Shown here piece after piece: positions 12,846 through 25,358 of a DNA stretch of 64,000 nt. Under the pieces are notes generated by a model, which saw only the letters and a program-made list of their open reading frames with translations, had not been told where the DNA came from and did no database searches. Every line of letters begins with the position of its first letter. The stretch's first letter is position 1. Position numbers and translations under genes: made by a program. This DNA comes from Myrica gale (lineage: Eukaryota; Streptophyta; Magnoliopsida; Fagales; Myricaceae): positions 5,962,001 through 6,026,000 of the forward strand of contig OZ005604.1 in NCBI GenBank assembly GCA_963930655.1, written 5' to 3'.

Positions 12846-14321
12846 CGCACTTATGCAGCCGCATAAGAAAAGAAAAAGGATGCAAGCAAGTGGAAATTAA
12901 TTAGGACGCATCCTAATGCGGATATATGTTTTGTATCCAAAAGCCATGGGCATGGCTCACATATTCGCATCTGCCTGTCCCCTTTCTGCATAATAACAGG
13001 ACCTAACCCGTATCCAAGTAGAACTAGTGGAAGTAGTAGTTGCTCTTGTCCTATCAGAGTGAAGGATTTAATATTTTTCTCCGTCAGGATAGAAAGAATA
13101 AACTGGCGTAACCTTTTTGTTTGCATAATGATGCGAATGAGGAAGCTTCTAGAATCTAGATTACGCAATGATATGCTAATTCAACCACGAAATTGAGTTG
13201 CCATGCATGCATCGATATCTCTTTCCTCCTACTTGTCTGTCGGATGATATTCCCGCCTGTTATTCTTTTTCGCTTCTAGTGCATTCTCTCAGCGAGGGCT
13301 ATATATGCATATGGACAGTCAGCTCCGGCACAACTATTTACAAACACGGTGAAGATGGCCGCAGTTATGGGAGGCTCTCGACTATTAGGTTTTCACTTTC
13401 AGCGGCCCAAAGACGAGCCTAGAGGTTCCTGGGCAAAGTATTTCAGGTTCCAATGTTTATCAGAGGGCGAGCATTACTTTTAGAGTTGTCGACATTAAAT
13501 AGTTTCTACGATGATAACTGATCATCATCAGTCTCAATTTCCTTGATCCTATTGTCCAGGTTTGCTGCATGAGTCTATACTCTTAAATACATCGAGTGCT
13601 CAACTCAAAACCTCTCCCGTGCCATTTCATGAGGGCAGCTGTGTGCACAAGAAAAAGGGGCTGGGGCTTCATGTTTTATCTCCCAATATCATGTCGGCGG
13701 CACTGAGCACGACAGGGGAATTACTTGATTCTTGGGATGATGAATATATATGATGGTGTTATTATTAATCCAGAGAGCTTACCTTCTACTGCAAATGTGT
13801 TTGCATCCACCCTCCGGGCTTCTTTGTCCAACTGGAAGTTGAAGGTGGGATACTTGTTAAGTCAAAGATACCGACACATCATACATGGATGCCAACTCCA
13901 CACATAAGCATTCCCTTCTTTCGATTTCTGGTATTTGTAATTTTGATCTTTGGGTGCATGCTGGGTCCCCCGGTTACCACTATTAAAGTTATACGTGAAA
14001 TGACAGTGAATCGCCCATTGTGCCATTGTGGAATTTCGTTAAAGTTCACGCCAAGCAAATTCATTTGGTAAAATCTTAGTTTAGGTTCCCTTGAGACTTT
14101 GCTTTTGTACTTCTTTATCTTGGAATGAAATTTTGTTGCTTGATAGCACCATTGCAGCCATGATCAGAGATTCGGTGAAATCTGTTCTGATCAGAAGATC
14201 TTGCAATGTAGGGGAAAAAGGGGGTATGGCTGAAGATACTGCTAGAGCAAGTTGATCTTGTTCCAATTTCAATTCAGGTAAGATTTTACAAGTTCCATTT
14301 TTCTATTAATCATGTGAAAGG

Positions 14322-14983
14322 CACTACAAAAAAAATTGACTTTTAGTGACAAAATGTTTTCACTAAAAGTCAAAATTTTGTCACTAAAAGTATTAGTGAC
14401 GAAATTTTGTCGTCACCAGCTCCGTCAGCGTACGAGAGTCACAAAATATATTTCGTGACAAAACTCGAATTTCTTCATGTGGCGATCTCTCATTTGCATG
14501 CAGACTCGATCTACCTCTCATTACAACGATCGATTGTGGATTCGAAAAAATGACGGTTACGCTTCCTGATCGATCGACGATTCACATTTTCTAACGTTTC
14601 TACGCAACGATCGATCGTGAGTTTTCATCGTTCGATCACTAATCAAAACCAGGTGTCGATTCGTCACCGATCGATCATGGCATAATCATTGATGAATCGT
14701 TAAGCGTAACGACTTAAATTTGTCGCCAAAAGATTTCACATTTTGTGACGGAGCTTCTCGTCACAAAAGCCCGATTGATTATTGTATCACCGATCAATTG
14801 GGGAGTGACAAAATTGTTCGTTACCAAAACATTACCTTTTAGTGACAACAACTTTTTTCCGTCACAGAAAGGACTTTTAGTGACGAAATTGGTGACAAAC
14901 AAAAATTTCGTCACAAAAAACCCTTATTTAGTGACGAAATTCACCGAGAATGTCGTCACTAAAAGTCAATTTTTTTTGTAGTG
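14322..14983. mobile_element. Non-autonomous CACTA element (662 bp)
   Basis: Begins CACTACAAAAAAAATTGAC and ends with the inverse, GTCAATTTTTTTTGTAGTG. Subterminal regions carry many copies of TTAGTGACGAAA/TTTTGTCACTAAAAG in both orientations, the usual CACTA (En/Spm) architecture. The interior holds CGATCGAT-rich sequence and no transposase. It sits in an intron of the Nudix relic. A clear 3-bp duplication was not found (AGG left, AGT right). Confidence 0.85.
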
Positions 14984-15022
14984 AGTTCTATTTTCTTATT
15001 AATGCTAATACGTACATATGAC

Positions 15023-16264
15023 CACAGGCGGAGTTGGCTCGCCAAAAAAATCTTTTTACATGTTATTTTTTTAATTATTTTTTTGTCAAGGCCCGCCCCC
15101 TTGGCCCATTAGAGTTTCAGCCCGCCCCCTATGACTTGCCCAAATGACTCAGCCCGCCCCCCTTTGACGCCCAATCAGCCCAGCCCAACCCGACCCTATA
15201 TTTTTTTTTAAACTTAACTGAGGGTGAAACGTCTTATGTAAGTGATCTTTTATGTAATTATTAGGTGAAAGTCTCTCATGCGACTTTGATTCAGAATCTA
15301 ACTGGTTTTGTGGATAATGATACTGTAAACTAACAAGTAAACTCTCATCCATATTAACTTCTGTAAAGAGTCCTCTTAGCTTTTATTTTAACTTTCTGTT
15401 AAAAAATATATAAGATAGTACATTATCTTCATTCACAATCTTCTGTAACAAAAAATAAGAATTACCAATGCATCTGAAAATTTTCGAGTCCTAAGCACCT
15501 AATGGTAGAAATAATCTGGGAGATGGATCGTTTTCGTGTGGAAGTGTTTTTCCAAGTTATTGATTTGATCACCCAAGAGATGGATCATAGTTTCACTGAA
15601 GCAAGTACGAAGTTACTTCTTTGTATAGCATGTCTTGATCCAAGAAACTCGTTTGCAGCGTATGATAATTCTAAGTTACTTCGTTTTGCTTAGCTTTATC
15701 CAGAAGATTTCTCAGCAATTGATCATGTTGTACTTAGAGATCAGCTTCGAAACTACACTTATGATGTGAGAAATCATGATGCTTTTCTAGGCTTCAAGAT
15801 ATTGTAGGTCTTGCTGTGAATATGGTTGAAACGAGGAAGCATACTCTATATCCATTGGTTTATCAGCTGATTAAATTGACATTGATTTTACCAGTTACGA
15901 CTGCAACCGTTGAGAGAGTATTCTCTGCGATGAAGTTTATCAAAACTAACTTGCGCAATAAGATGAGAGATGAATGATTGAATGATAGTATTGTGGTATA
16001 CATCGAAAGGGAGATTTTCGAAACTATCGAGATGAAGCTATTTTGAAACGTTTTCAGAAGATGCAAAAGTGTAGGACCCAATTGCTACCTTTTAGTATCA
16101 GCAAATAGTACGGTACGTGTATTTCAATATATTTAATATTTTTAGTCTTTAATTTTTGATATTTTAACTCTTAAGATATTTTTTTGCATTACATCGTAAT
16201 TTTTTTTTGTCATTTTTCTTTAGGAGTTTGCCCCCCATTGATTGTGCTTCTGGCTCCGCCACTG
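15023..16264 (+). mobile_element. hAT element with degenerate transposase C-terminus
   Basis: Flanked by an exact 8-bp duplication CATATGAC at 15015-15022 and 16265-16272. Ends are imperfect inverted repeats: CACAGGCGGAGTTGG on the left, and CAGTGGCGGAGCCAG when the right end is reversed. A plus-strand frame at about 15500-16110 encodes a hAT-type C-terminus (LLLCIACLDPRNSF, LYPEDFS, TTATVERVFSAMKFIK, LRNKMRDE). It carries in-frame stops such as the TAG after KLLRFA near 15691, so it is defective. It lies in the same Nudix intron as the CACTA element, about 40 bp from it. Confidence 0.9.
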
Positions 16265-17345
16265 CATATGACTCTCTTTCCAATGCTAACTACCATTAAG
16301 TCATTTAGAAGTTGATTATTTAGTAAGATGCAGATTAACTGTTATGTTTCTCAATTTTCTTGCCTATATCAGGAGGGTTTCGATTTCCACCATGCTGAAC
16401 CAGGATATGTTATGGTAACGTATTGGATTCCTAATGACCTCTGCATGCTTCCTGCTAGCCCTTCACATCAAATAGGCGTGGCAGGATTTGTAATTAACAG
16501 CAAAAAAGAGGTACTGAAATCTCATTATTAGAAACGGGGCAGCTCGTATGAGAAGAGAGGGCAGATTGTATAAAGTTAATTACCTTCTATAGTCTATTTT
16601 AGATATATCATGAATCATTAAATTTTATTAAAAATCTAGACTAAATTTTTTATTTTTTCCCTTTTACAGGAAAGGTCTATATATAGTTAATTAATTAACA
16701 CCAAGATGTCATAAAAAATGGTTCTCTGTTTAAATTCATTTTTTTTTTAAATTTAGCTACCGTGATGATTATTTATAAGGGGACCGGGTTAAATGTTAAT
16801 TATTCTAGAAACTTCTCTACTTATTGACTGACTACCTTCTTGAAGTTAATTAATTTACCCGCAACATAATAATTTAATTAACAACAATTTAGGTACTTGT
16901 GGTGAAAGAAAAATGTCCTTGTAGTTGCTCGGGAGCCTGGAAGTTGCCTACTGGCTATATCAACAAGGTGAAACATTTTTCTGCCCTTAATTTCTTTTTG
17001 GTAATAGTTTTAAATTCGGAAATATTAGGAAATAATTCCTTTAAAGGGCAAATTAAAGAGGAATGCTTTATTTTGGCTTATCTACAGTCTGAAGACATAT
17101 ACGCTGGAGCCATCAAGGAAGTGAAAGAAGAAACCGGGGTAACAAAATATATATATCCAGCTTCCTAAATTAATACCACAGCCATTCTACGAAGAAGACC
17201 ACATGTCTAAGAAGGTCATTGATGTCTGCGCAGCAGCATATGAATATCGCTACGTACAGTGGGTTCAAGGCGCGCGCATCAGCTTGCCTCAAAATTTGAC
17301 GGCAAATTATCCTACTTGTACTACAATGGTTCAAACCAACTATAG

Positions 17346-18838
17346 GTTACGAAGCTTCGTTTTATATTCAAAGGTTAAGAGAAGACCCATAGCCGGTGGC
17401 ACTCGCACGTTGGTTTTTAACGTGAAATGCCCATGCACCTACTACTACTCCCTTGGATTGTGACCAAAAATGCTTCTCGAGTAATAAAATAATACTTCAT
17501 GAAGAGTCCAAGGAAAGAGAGATTCAAACTCCTTTAGTCATCCCTCATGAATGAATGGGAGAATTAGTGAGAAGGACACAATAGATCGATGCATAACAAA
17601 AGGGAAATGCTTGGGCTCCCGATGGAAATGATAGGGGCTGGAAATGGTCATTTCCAGCCCCTATCGGGATGGCATCGGGATCCCATCGGGATCCCCAGCC
17701 TTTCCCATAACAAAACGTGCAAGTTAGGCTCCTAGAAGACAACCAAAAAAAGGGGATCGACAATGTTATAAAATAACATGTGCACTGTTTTACATGCCAG
17801 TTGTATTTAAATATCAAGGAGACCAATTTTGTAACGTAATCTTATATTTGATGAACATAACAAAAAATAATAATAATAAATATTTTAATCTCAATATAAT
17901 AATTTTTTCTCAAATTATACTATACAATGTTTAAAAAAAAAATGTGAACACACTCTTAAAAGTAAATTGTTCAAAATTTTATATAAATATTATAAAATTT
18001 ATATTTATTTAAAACACAATTATTTACGTTGATAAATAGTTGGATGTAATAATGTCTAGTTTTGACGTGATGGATACAGAGGAGGCGGCTACAACTAGTG
18101 TCCGCAAGAATACAGGCAATCATACGGCTGCTAACGAAAAACGGGGGCCGATCTAGAAGATGAACGGTCCTAAAGTCTAACTTCTCCACATCGCGACCAC
18201 CTTCCACGAACCCCCCGCGTTTTTTACAACCATAAACTGCCAGGCCGTTTTTTGTCGTTCGTCACGCAATTAAATTATGAGTATCTTTGTTGGTGAGCTG
18301 CCACCTGGAAAAGACTTTGCTTGCCTAAAGGGAAAATTTATATATTTATTCGGAGTCTGTCCCTCTCAAATTTAACACACGAACTATTTCCTATTTCCGC
18401 CCCGTCATTAATAACAGACAGCATGGCGGCATTGACTTATCTCTAAAATATTTTTTATTTTATTTTTATTTGTTGCTTAACTTCTCACTTTGTCAAAACT
18501 TTATTAGGTAATATTAAAATTCCACTCATATATTTTACAAATTTGATACGGGTAAACTCTTGGTCACAAATTATATCTTTATTCTCTGAAATTATAAGTT
18601 GTTTTTTGGGGAATGTTGAGGATATTCAAAGCCTCGCACCACTAATCTTTCAAATTTGTACAATTATTTTATCTCATAAATTGAATAATTATTCCATACA
18701 AATCATGTTCGGTTGAGTGTTTTTTTTAAGATTTGCATCTTTCTTTGATATTTACATGTCAAATATCACAAAACACATATTATAATACAAATACTTTATT
18801 ACAAATATCAATATATTTTAATAAGTTATGTACGCATG
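17346..18838. other. AT-rich intergenic DNA with a small perfect hairpin; no gene seen
   Basis: No coding sequence is supported. At 17630-17665 there is a perfect inverted repeat, GATAGGGGCTGGAAATG with its complement, separated by 2 bases, within a region of repeated ATCGGGAT motifs. It is probably the centre of a small fold-back element. The rest, 17820-18840, is very AT-rich. Confidence 0.5.
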
Positions 18839-18848
18839 TCAATACAAC

Positions 18849-19097
18849 CTTTTTTTTGTGACGAGAGAAATCCGGGCACCCAACCACGTGCACCGAGCTC
18901 GGACAAACCTGACCCAGTATACGCACGAGGTGGGCTTAACGCCACGACAAAGCCTGGGCCGTGTAGCCCTCTCAAACCACACATGTCAGTTAAGTCCAGC
19001 TTCGCTAAGGGAGTGATCCCAAGGAGTTGTTTGCACTTGAGAGGATTCGAACTTGGGACCTCAGGGGGAGCAAAACTCTAGAACTTGGGACATCATA
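18849..19097 (-). mobile_element. SINE, minus strand, with 10-bp target-site duplication
   Basis: TCAATACAAC occurs at 18839-18848 and again at 19098-19107, bracketing a 249-bp insert. On the plus strand the insert begins with a run of T (the poly-A tail on the minus strand). Its tRNA-like promoter lies at the other end, with a B-box GTTCGAATCC on the minus strand near 19048. Near the 3' end it carries GGGTGCCCGGATTTCTC. Tail, duplication and B-box together support a retroposed SINE. Confidence 0.8.
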
Positions 19098-19107
19098 TCA
19101 ATACAAC

Positions 19108-20033
19108 TTTAACATCACCTAAATATTCACAATTTTATCAGAATTCTACAAATTTCTTTCAAACGAACATTACCTCGTAAACGAGTGTGTTTCGTTTTTC
19201 CAATTAGACCACAATTTTCTCGTTAACAAATAACGGTAGGGCAATTCCTATACCCTACACGTGTCTCTTTCTACTACTTTTCTTTTCTAAGCGTGTCTCT
19301 TAAACTCTTTCCACTCAACAAAACGAACTCTTTCACTTTTATTTTTAAAACAATCCTAGAAATAGTTTATTGCAGTTAGCTCCTCGATAAAAAGAAAAAA
19401 GAAAAAAGATTTAGAAAAATTATCTTTTCTGCTATATTTGGCAAGTTAAAAGCATTCCTATTTTATTTTATATTATAAATTTTTTTTGTTAAGAGATTGA
19501 TTTTTATCAGGATTTATACAAAAAGTTGGTGAATTTTTTTAAAAATAATTAATAAAATATAAATTTTTGTGAGAGTTTATAAAAATATATAAAAAAAGAT
19601 TTGATAGAATTTTTCTAATGAAAATATTATTATAAAAGAAGTAGTCAAAGTAGGCGTTTCCGACGACAGAGGTGCAAATTTATAATTTTCTTCAGAAAAT
19701 ACAAGAAAGTAGTTGCCACCCACGACATTTCCGAAACTTCTACCTTTTTTCTCCAAGATCACGTGAAAGCATGGCCATCAATTTTTCATTTCTTTTAGCT
19801 GGTGCCTGCTATTTATTTTTCCGAACACACAAAGCCACAAAGAAACGCGTGTCAGCCACCGGTTTTACTTTTCAATTGAACATCCGAAACCAGCGAAAAC
19901 CGGAACGCAAACGGCAAACCCAGGGTTTGTGTAGTATTTTACTTTGACGTCCACCTTTTTGTTGGTCAAACTCCGTTGTTCTTTAAATATGCCCTTCTCC
20001 TCTTTGATCACCTTGCAACAACATTAAGATTGC
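19108..20033. promoter_or_regulatory. Upstream region and candidate TATA box of the phosphofructokinase gene
   Basis: The 900 bases before the PFK start hold no gene. A TATA-like TTAAATAT lies at about 19983-19990, roughly 44 bases before the ATG. This would give a short leader ending ACATTAAGATTGC. The position is plausible, but no transcription start can be proven from sequence alone. Confidence 0.4.
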
Positions 20034-23000
20034 ATGGGCTACGTTCAAGCTTCTTCAATTCCCTCTCCACTGAACCTTAGCGTCTTTGATTCGTCCAGAA
20101 CTTTTTCTTCGACTTCCGGTAACCCCTCGGTTTGTTTCGGTACCACTACGGGCTCCAGAGACGGATATTCGAGGGTCGTGATGGGAGCCACCGACAGTTT
20201 TAAGCCGAAGATCGAGACCGATCCGTTCGGTTATGTCCTTGAAGACGTGCCTCATTTGACTGATTACATTCCTGATCTTCCTGTACGTCGTCGTTCTCTG
20301 TTTCGCTAACTCCCCCTCTCTTTTCTTTTCTTTTCTTTTCTTTTACTCCTAGCATAACTAATCAATTCAGTTGATTGATTGATTCATCTTTTAGTCAAAT
20401 TTATTTATTAGTTTTATATCAGTTCTCCGAGTGGCTGCTGACTCCGGGGCGGAAAAGCGCAAAAGGAGAAAAGAACAGTGAAAAGTAACTTTTGGGCTCC
20501 GAGGATCCAGGAATTCACTCAGTATAGCAATTTTTGCAGAATGAACTGTTTCTAGGTTCTGACATACCAATTAAATGGTTAATTAGGGCTCATTAGTAAT
20601 GATTCTTTTCGCTGTACAGATGTAGAATTTATCAACATTTATACATGCTTTTATTAGTTTTGTAGAAGTTTTCAGTTTTATTAGTTTTGTAGAAGGAAGT
20701 ATTTCCAACTTCCTTATACGTAAAAGCTGGCACCTCTCTTAGAAGTTGTTCGGTTAGAAATTTTTTTGAGAATTTTGTGTGTTTTGAGAATTTTTAGGTG
20801 ATGTTAACTTTATTGGTATAGGTGTTTTAGTTATTGTTATGTAGTGTTAAGAATGATGGTTAGGTGTAGAATTTTTTGTATTCGGAGAATTTTGTTTAAC
20901 CGAACATGCTCTTAGCTTTTAATGCCAGCCAGGAGCGTTACTTTTCAATTTACGTCGAGAAATTGCTCCGTTTTATTTTATTTTTTTCTCTCCGTTGGAG
21001 ATGTTGATATCAGATATCGTACCGTGATTGGGCTACAATTATAGCTTCACTCTTGAGGTTCTAAAATGGATTTGATTGTAGTTAGGGGGATTACGTTAAC
21101 GTCTTTATCGGGCTTATTTGTGATTCTTATGGTGTATATTTGCTTACATAGCATTTTCGTTTTTCTGGCAGACCTATACGAATCCGTTGCAAGACAATCC
21201 TGCATACTCAGTTGTTAAGTGAGTCAGCGCTTGTTGGATTTTTGTTTATTTGTTAGTGAAATCAAGTGCACATGCTTTTTGGTAATGTTGGTTAGAGTTA
21301 GATATTAATGATTCATTGGGGACTTTTATGTATTTTCAGGCAGTATTTTGTCCATGAGGATGACTCTGTTGCTCAGAAGGTTGGTGTGCTGTGCAAACTT
21401 ATCTTCTTATTTACGAGAAATGGAATTGATATATATATACATAAGCTTCTGACTATCAGGAAGGAGGAGGCCTAATTCGTTAATAATATTCATGGCTTCG
21501 TAGTTTTCAAGTGAGGGTGATGAGGGCATGCCTGGATGTATATATTTGCACCTAGTTTCTTGGTATGGATGGTTGGTACAAAAGGAATTGTCCTAATGGT
21601 CAAACTTCTCTTGTAAGTAGCTTCGTGCATCTCCAAGGCCAGGCATGGTTTCCCTCTGATCCGGATGCATGGAAAGGCAATTGTTGTAGGATGCATCTTC
21701 AATTGCCGCATTTTTGTTTATGAACTAGGAGTCTAGATTTTTACATTTCATGCAATTGTCTCCTTTGCTTTTGTAGATTGTGGTTCACAAAAATAGTCCG
21801 AGAGGTACACATTTTCGGCGTGCTGGACCCCGCCAAAAGGTATCAATTTTTTGTTTCCCGAATAGCTAGGTTGAATCAATCAAAAACCATATACTTGTCA
21901 TTCATGGATGCTGTTATATGCTGCTCAGGTGTATTTTGAGTCAGATGATGTTCATGCTTGTATTGTGACATGTGGGGGTCTCTGCCCTGGGCTCAACACG
22001 GTGATAAGAGAAATCGTATGTGGGTTATACCATATGTATGGTGTAAAGAAGGTTCTGGGAATCGCTGTAAGTGATTGTAAAACTTCTCTGTCAAAACATT
22101 TCTTATAGATCTTGCTTAAACCCCCACGCAATCAACGCTAACACAGAGTAAGAGAGGTGATGTAAAGAATCTGGCATGAATAGCTTAATAAAGAATTTGT
22201 AGTCAGTGGCAATGCCAGCTTTACGATTGACAGAATAAAAAATCTTAATGTAGGTTGCACTCATAATACTAGCGAAAGAAAATCCTAGCACCCTGATTGG
22301 AAATTGAGTAGCATTACTTTTTCTGTCGTGCCAGACATATATCCCCTCTTGTTGCATTTTACCATATAGGGGTTTTTGTTTTTCCTTTCCAAAAGCTTGT
22401 TTAGGCTACTTAAAGCTAGGAGAACTGCTAAGACAAGCAGTATTTTGCATTCTTCTCTCGAAATAGACTGCTGGTGCAGGGCATCATTGCCATCTCAGTA
22501 ATCTGCTGCTTTTCCAAAACAAAAACAAAGAGATAAATAAGACTGGATACTTATTTATGCTTTTCCAAAACAAAAACAAAGAGATAAATAAGAAAAATAA
22601 AAATAAATGTTAAAGGAGAAAAAAAAAATGCGGTGCTCTAGTTCTTGCTCACTTGACTTAAATGCCTTCCAGCTTTCGAAGAGGTGCGACTTTGGAAATT
22701 CATCAGTTAATTTACTAGTTTGTTCAATCTACCTTCCATTTTGCCTGTATCGCTGAGAGCATAAATTTTGAAGCATTTGAATTATGTATCAATTTCTTAC
22801 ATACTGGTGGCCTCAATAATTACTGAAGTTGATGGAATCTGTAGGGAGGATACAAAGGCTTCTATGCTCGAAATACAATTACTTTGACTCCTAAGATTGT
22901 GAATGATATCCATAAGCGTGGTGGAACCATCCTTGGAACATCACGGGGTGGCCATGATACCAAGAAAATAGTTGACAGCATTCAAGATAGGGGGATAAAC

Positions 23001-25358
23001 CAGGTATTCATAACTTTTTAGTCCAGCTTCAATTAGTGAAATCATTGTGATATGAATGTATGCTGTCCAAGACAATCAGTTCAGTTCATGGGCCTCACAT
23101 CTTTAGTTCTCTGGCCTCAGGTTTATATAATTGGAGGAGATGGAACTCAAAAAGGGGCCTCTGTCATATTTGAGGTAATTCAATAGAGTTGGTGTTGCTA
23201 ATATATCATTCAACTACTTAATGGCTGAAAGTCCCCCCCCCCCCAACTTTTCAAACAAAAGGATAAATTGGCCAAGATCCATTTCTTCATTGAAATGTGT
23301 GTGACTAACTGCCATTGCCTTATCCCCATTAATGTTAACCCATACAGGAAATTAGAAGGCGAGGTCTCAAAGTTGCAGTCGCCGGAATCCCCAAAACCAT
23401 TGACAATGACATTCCGGTAGATCTCTTTGGTAGTTTACATGCTGGACTATGGCTATGTCCAATATAATGGTGGATTTTTCAATGCTCCTAGCGTGCTGAA
23501 TTTTTGGTTTGATTGTGCACTGTTTCTTGCTGATGCAGGTTATTGACAAGTCCTTTGGCTTTGACACTGCTGTTGAGGAGGCTCAGCGTGCTATTAATGC
23601 AGCACATGTTGAAGCTGAAAGCTTTGAGAATGGTATTGGGGTTGTGAAGCTAATGGGTCGCAACAGTGGTAAGTTTCCTGTTTATATTTGTTGTTATCAT
23701 CTTTCACCTACCCAAGTAGGCTTGTGTTCATGTCTGCCAGTATTCAGTAATCTCTGAGCAATTGTCAAGTTATATTTTAAGATTTAATAGTCAATTTGGT
23801 TGCTGTTAGTCTATTGTTCATGTTTTCAAATTGTCAAAGTACATTTCAGTTGTTCATATTCATCTGATTCATTCATTAGTAGGCCTTGATTCAGATAGCG
23901 AATTGGAGGATTCTCTAAAACTTTATGAGAACCACATGAAGAGTCTCTGGGCCTTTAAATTACTCTTCCTGGTCCTCTGTTCTTAGTTTTTCCTTTCCTT
24001 TTCTTCACCAATTTTTCTATTGTTTTTTTGCAAGATTTGGTTTGTGTATTAATCTTTCTGGACAGAATTAGCTAGTGTATTTCCATTGTCATGTGATTTT
24101 CCTAACTTTACATTCCTATGGTGCAGGGTTTATTGCAATGTATGCAACTCTTGCAAACCGAGATGTGGACTGTTGCCTGATTCCTGAGTCACCCTTCTAT
24201 CTTGAAGGTCCTGGTGGACTCTTTGAATACATAGAAAAACGACTCAGAGAAAATGGGCACTTTGTTCTTGTCATAGCTGAAGGGGCAGGGCAGAATCTGC
24301 TTTCTGAGAGCATTCAGACTACGGGTAAGCAGGATGAGTCTGGCAACAAGCAACTTCAAGATGTGGGACTATGGATTTCACAGAAAATTAAGGTGTGGAT
24401 TGTAAAGTGAATTTCCTTCTAAGCTTTTCTCATGTATTTGTACTGTGATTAATGCGATTACTGTTTCTGCAGGATAATTTTTCCAAACAAAAGAAGATGG
24501 ATATAACTCTCAAGTATATAGGTTAGTAATAGTTTCTAATGTACAGTGGCCTGGCTGGCATTGCGTATGCTTCAGTTAGTAATAGTATAACGTAGGTTTT
24601 TGCTTGTTTGACAGATCCTACTTATATGATTCGAGCTGTTCCAAGCATTGCATCTGACAATGTATATTCCACACTTCTTGCTCAAAGTGCTGTTCATGGA
24701 GCACTGGCAGGTTATACGGGCTTTACAGTTGGGCCTGTCAATGGAAGACATGCTTACGTACCCTTCTATGTGAGTCTACCCCTCGCTTACTCCATATCTA
24801 ATGACTCTTTCCAACGTTGATAAACTCTTTAAGTTAATTGTTCCTTTATAATCTGAACATTTCTTTTTCCTGATACTCCGACTTCAAATTTTCTAGTAAT
24901 TAAACTTCTTTGTTTGATAAATGCTGAATGTTTTGTATAATAATGAACTTAATTATTATTGACCATATCTAGATCTTTTTTTTTTTTGCTCTTAGGGTAT
25001 TATTTCTGTTGTAAACCCCAAAACAAGAACAAAAAACGCCAAAACTCCCCTCTGTCAAAGACTATTGCATTGCAATATTCTTTTCATGGCATGAATTTTT
25101 TATTTCCTCCCCACCACCCCTAAGACTGGGTTATGTTGGATGATTGATCTGCAGCGGATTATTGAGAGACAGAACAATGTTGTGATTACTGATAGAATGT
25201 GGGCGAGGCTTCTGTCTTCAACGAATCAGCCAAGCTTCTTGACTGCTAAAGATATCATTGAAGACAATAGAGAGGAAGAATCACCCACGCAGATTTCGGA
25301 TGAAGGGACATATTCAGACGACAATGTGTTGAACAAAGAAGTCAGCTGTAAATGTTGA
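20034..25358 (+). CDS. PFK3: ATP-dependent 6-phosphofructokinase, plant group A (PFK3-like)
   Basis: Thirteen exons, all GT-AG and in phase: 20034-20282, 21172-21218, 21340-21379, 21777-21839, 21929-22066, 22845-23003, 23121-23174, 23348-23416, 23539-23668, 24127-24392, 24473-24521, 24615-24769, 25155-25358; 540 aa. It phosphorylates fructose 6-phosphate in glycolysis. Motifs: GGLCPG (149-154), GTSRGG (210-215), GGDGT (237-241), the form found in ATP-using rather than pyrophosphate-using enzymes, PKTIDND (265-271) with the catalytic Asp, MGRNSG (312-317), PESPFYLEG and MIRAVPS. The core starts at [13 protein letters not shown], typical of the cytosolic PFK3 group. About 55 extra Ser-rich residues precede it, so a targeting role cannot be excluded. 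The usual acidic residue before GGYKGF is Ala here. The PFK3 symbol is assigned by similarity recalled for the group. Confidence 0.95.
20748..20905. mobile_element. Small MITE in PFK intron 1
   Basis: A 158-bp insert in intron 1 with inverted ends GTTCGGTTAGAAAATTTT-like on the left and TTTGTTTAACCGAAC on the right. The interior is AT-rich and has no coding capacity. It is likely a miniature inverted-repeat element; family unassigned. Confidence 0.6.

Larger units (their letters stand above)
13562..17345 (+). pseudogene. Nudix hydrolase (NUDT2/NUDT8-like) relic interrupted by two transposons
   Basis: Recognisable exons: about 13562-13844, 14212-14277, 16373-16510, 16893-16967, 17088-17138 and a 3' piece from about 17176 to 17345. 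The middle exons join in phase and give GKKGVWLK, EGFDFHHAEPGYVM, GAWKLPTGYINK and a Nudix box with the spacing G-x5-E-x7-KEVKEETG. Lys replaces the usual Arg of REUxEE. Family knowledge: such proteins hydrolyse ADP-ribose, NADH or other nucleoside diphosphate derivatives. Damage: a TATATAT run at 13743-13752 looks like a 4-bp insertion that shifts LLDSWDDEY out of frame with YDGVIINPES. About 55-60 residues expected after the Nudix box (the AFR...SDLFF part) are absent. The tail shifts frame near 17260 between CAAAYEYRY and SKFDGKLSYLYYNGS. A short N-terminal start at 13725 is possible, but the internal loss remains. Confidence 0.8.

Noticed and set aside
17630-17665. Perfect hairpin as a microRNA precursor
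   Set aside because: Its 17-bp stem with a 2-base loop is too short for a plant microRNA precursor; a fold-back element is more likely.
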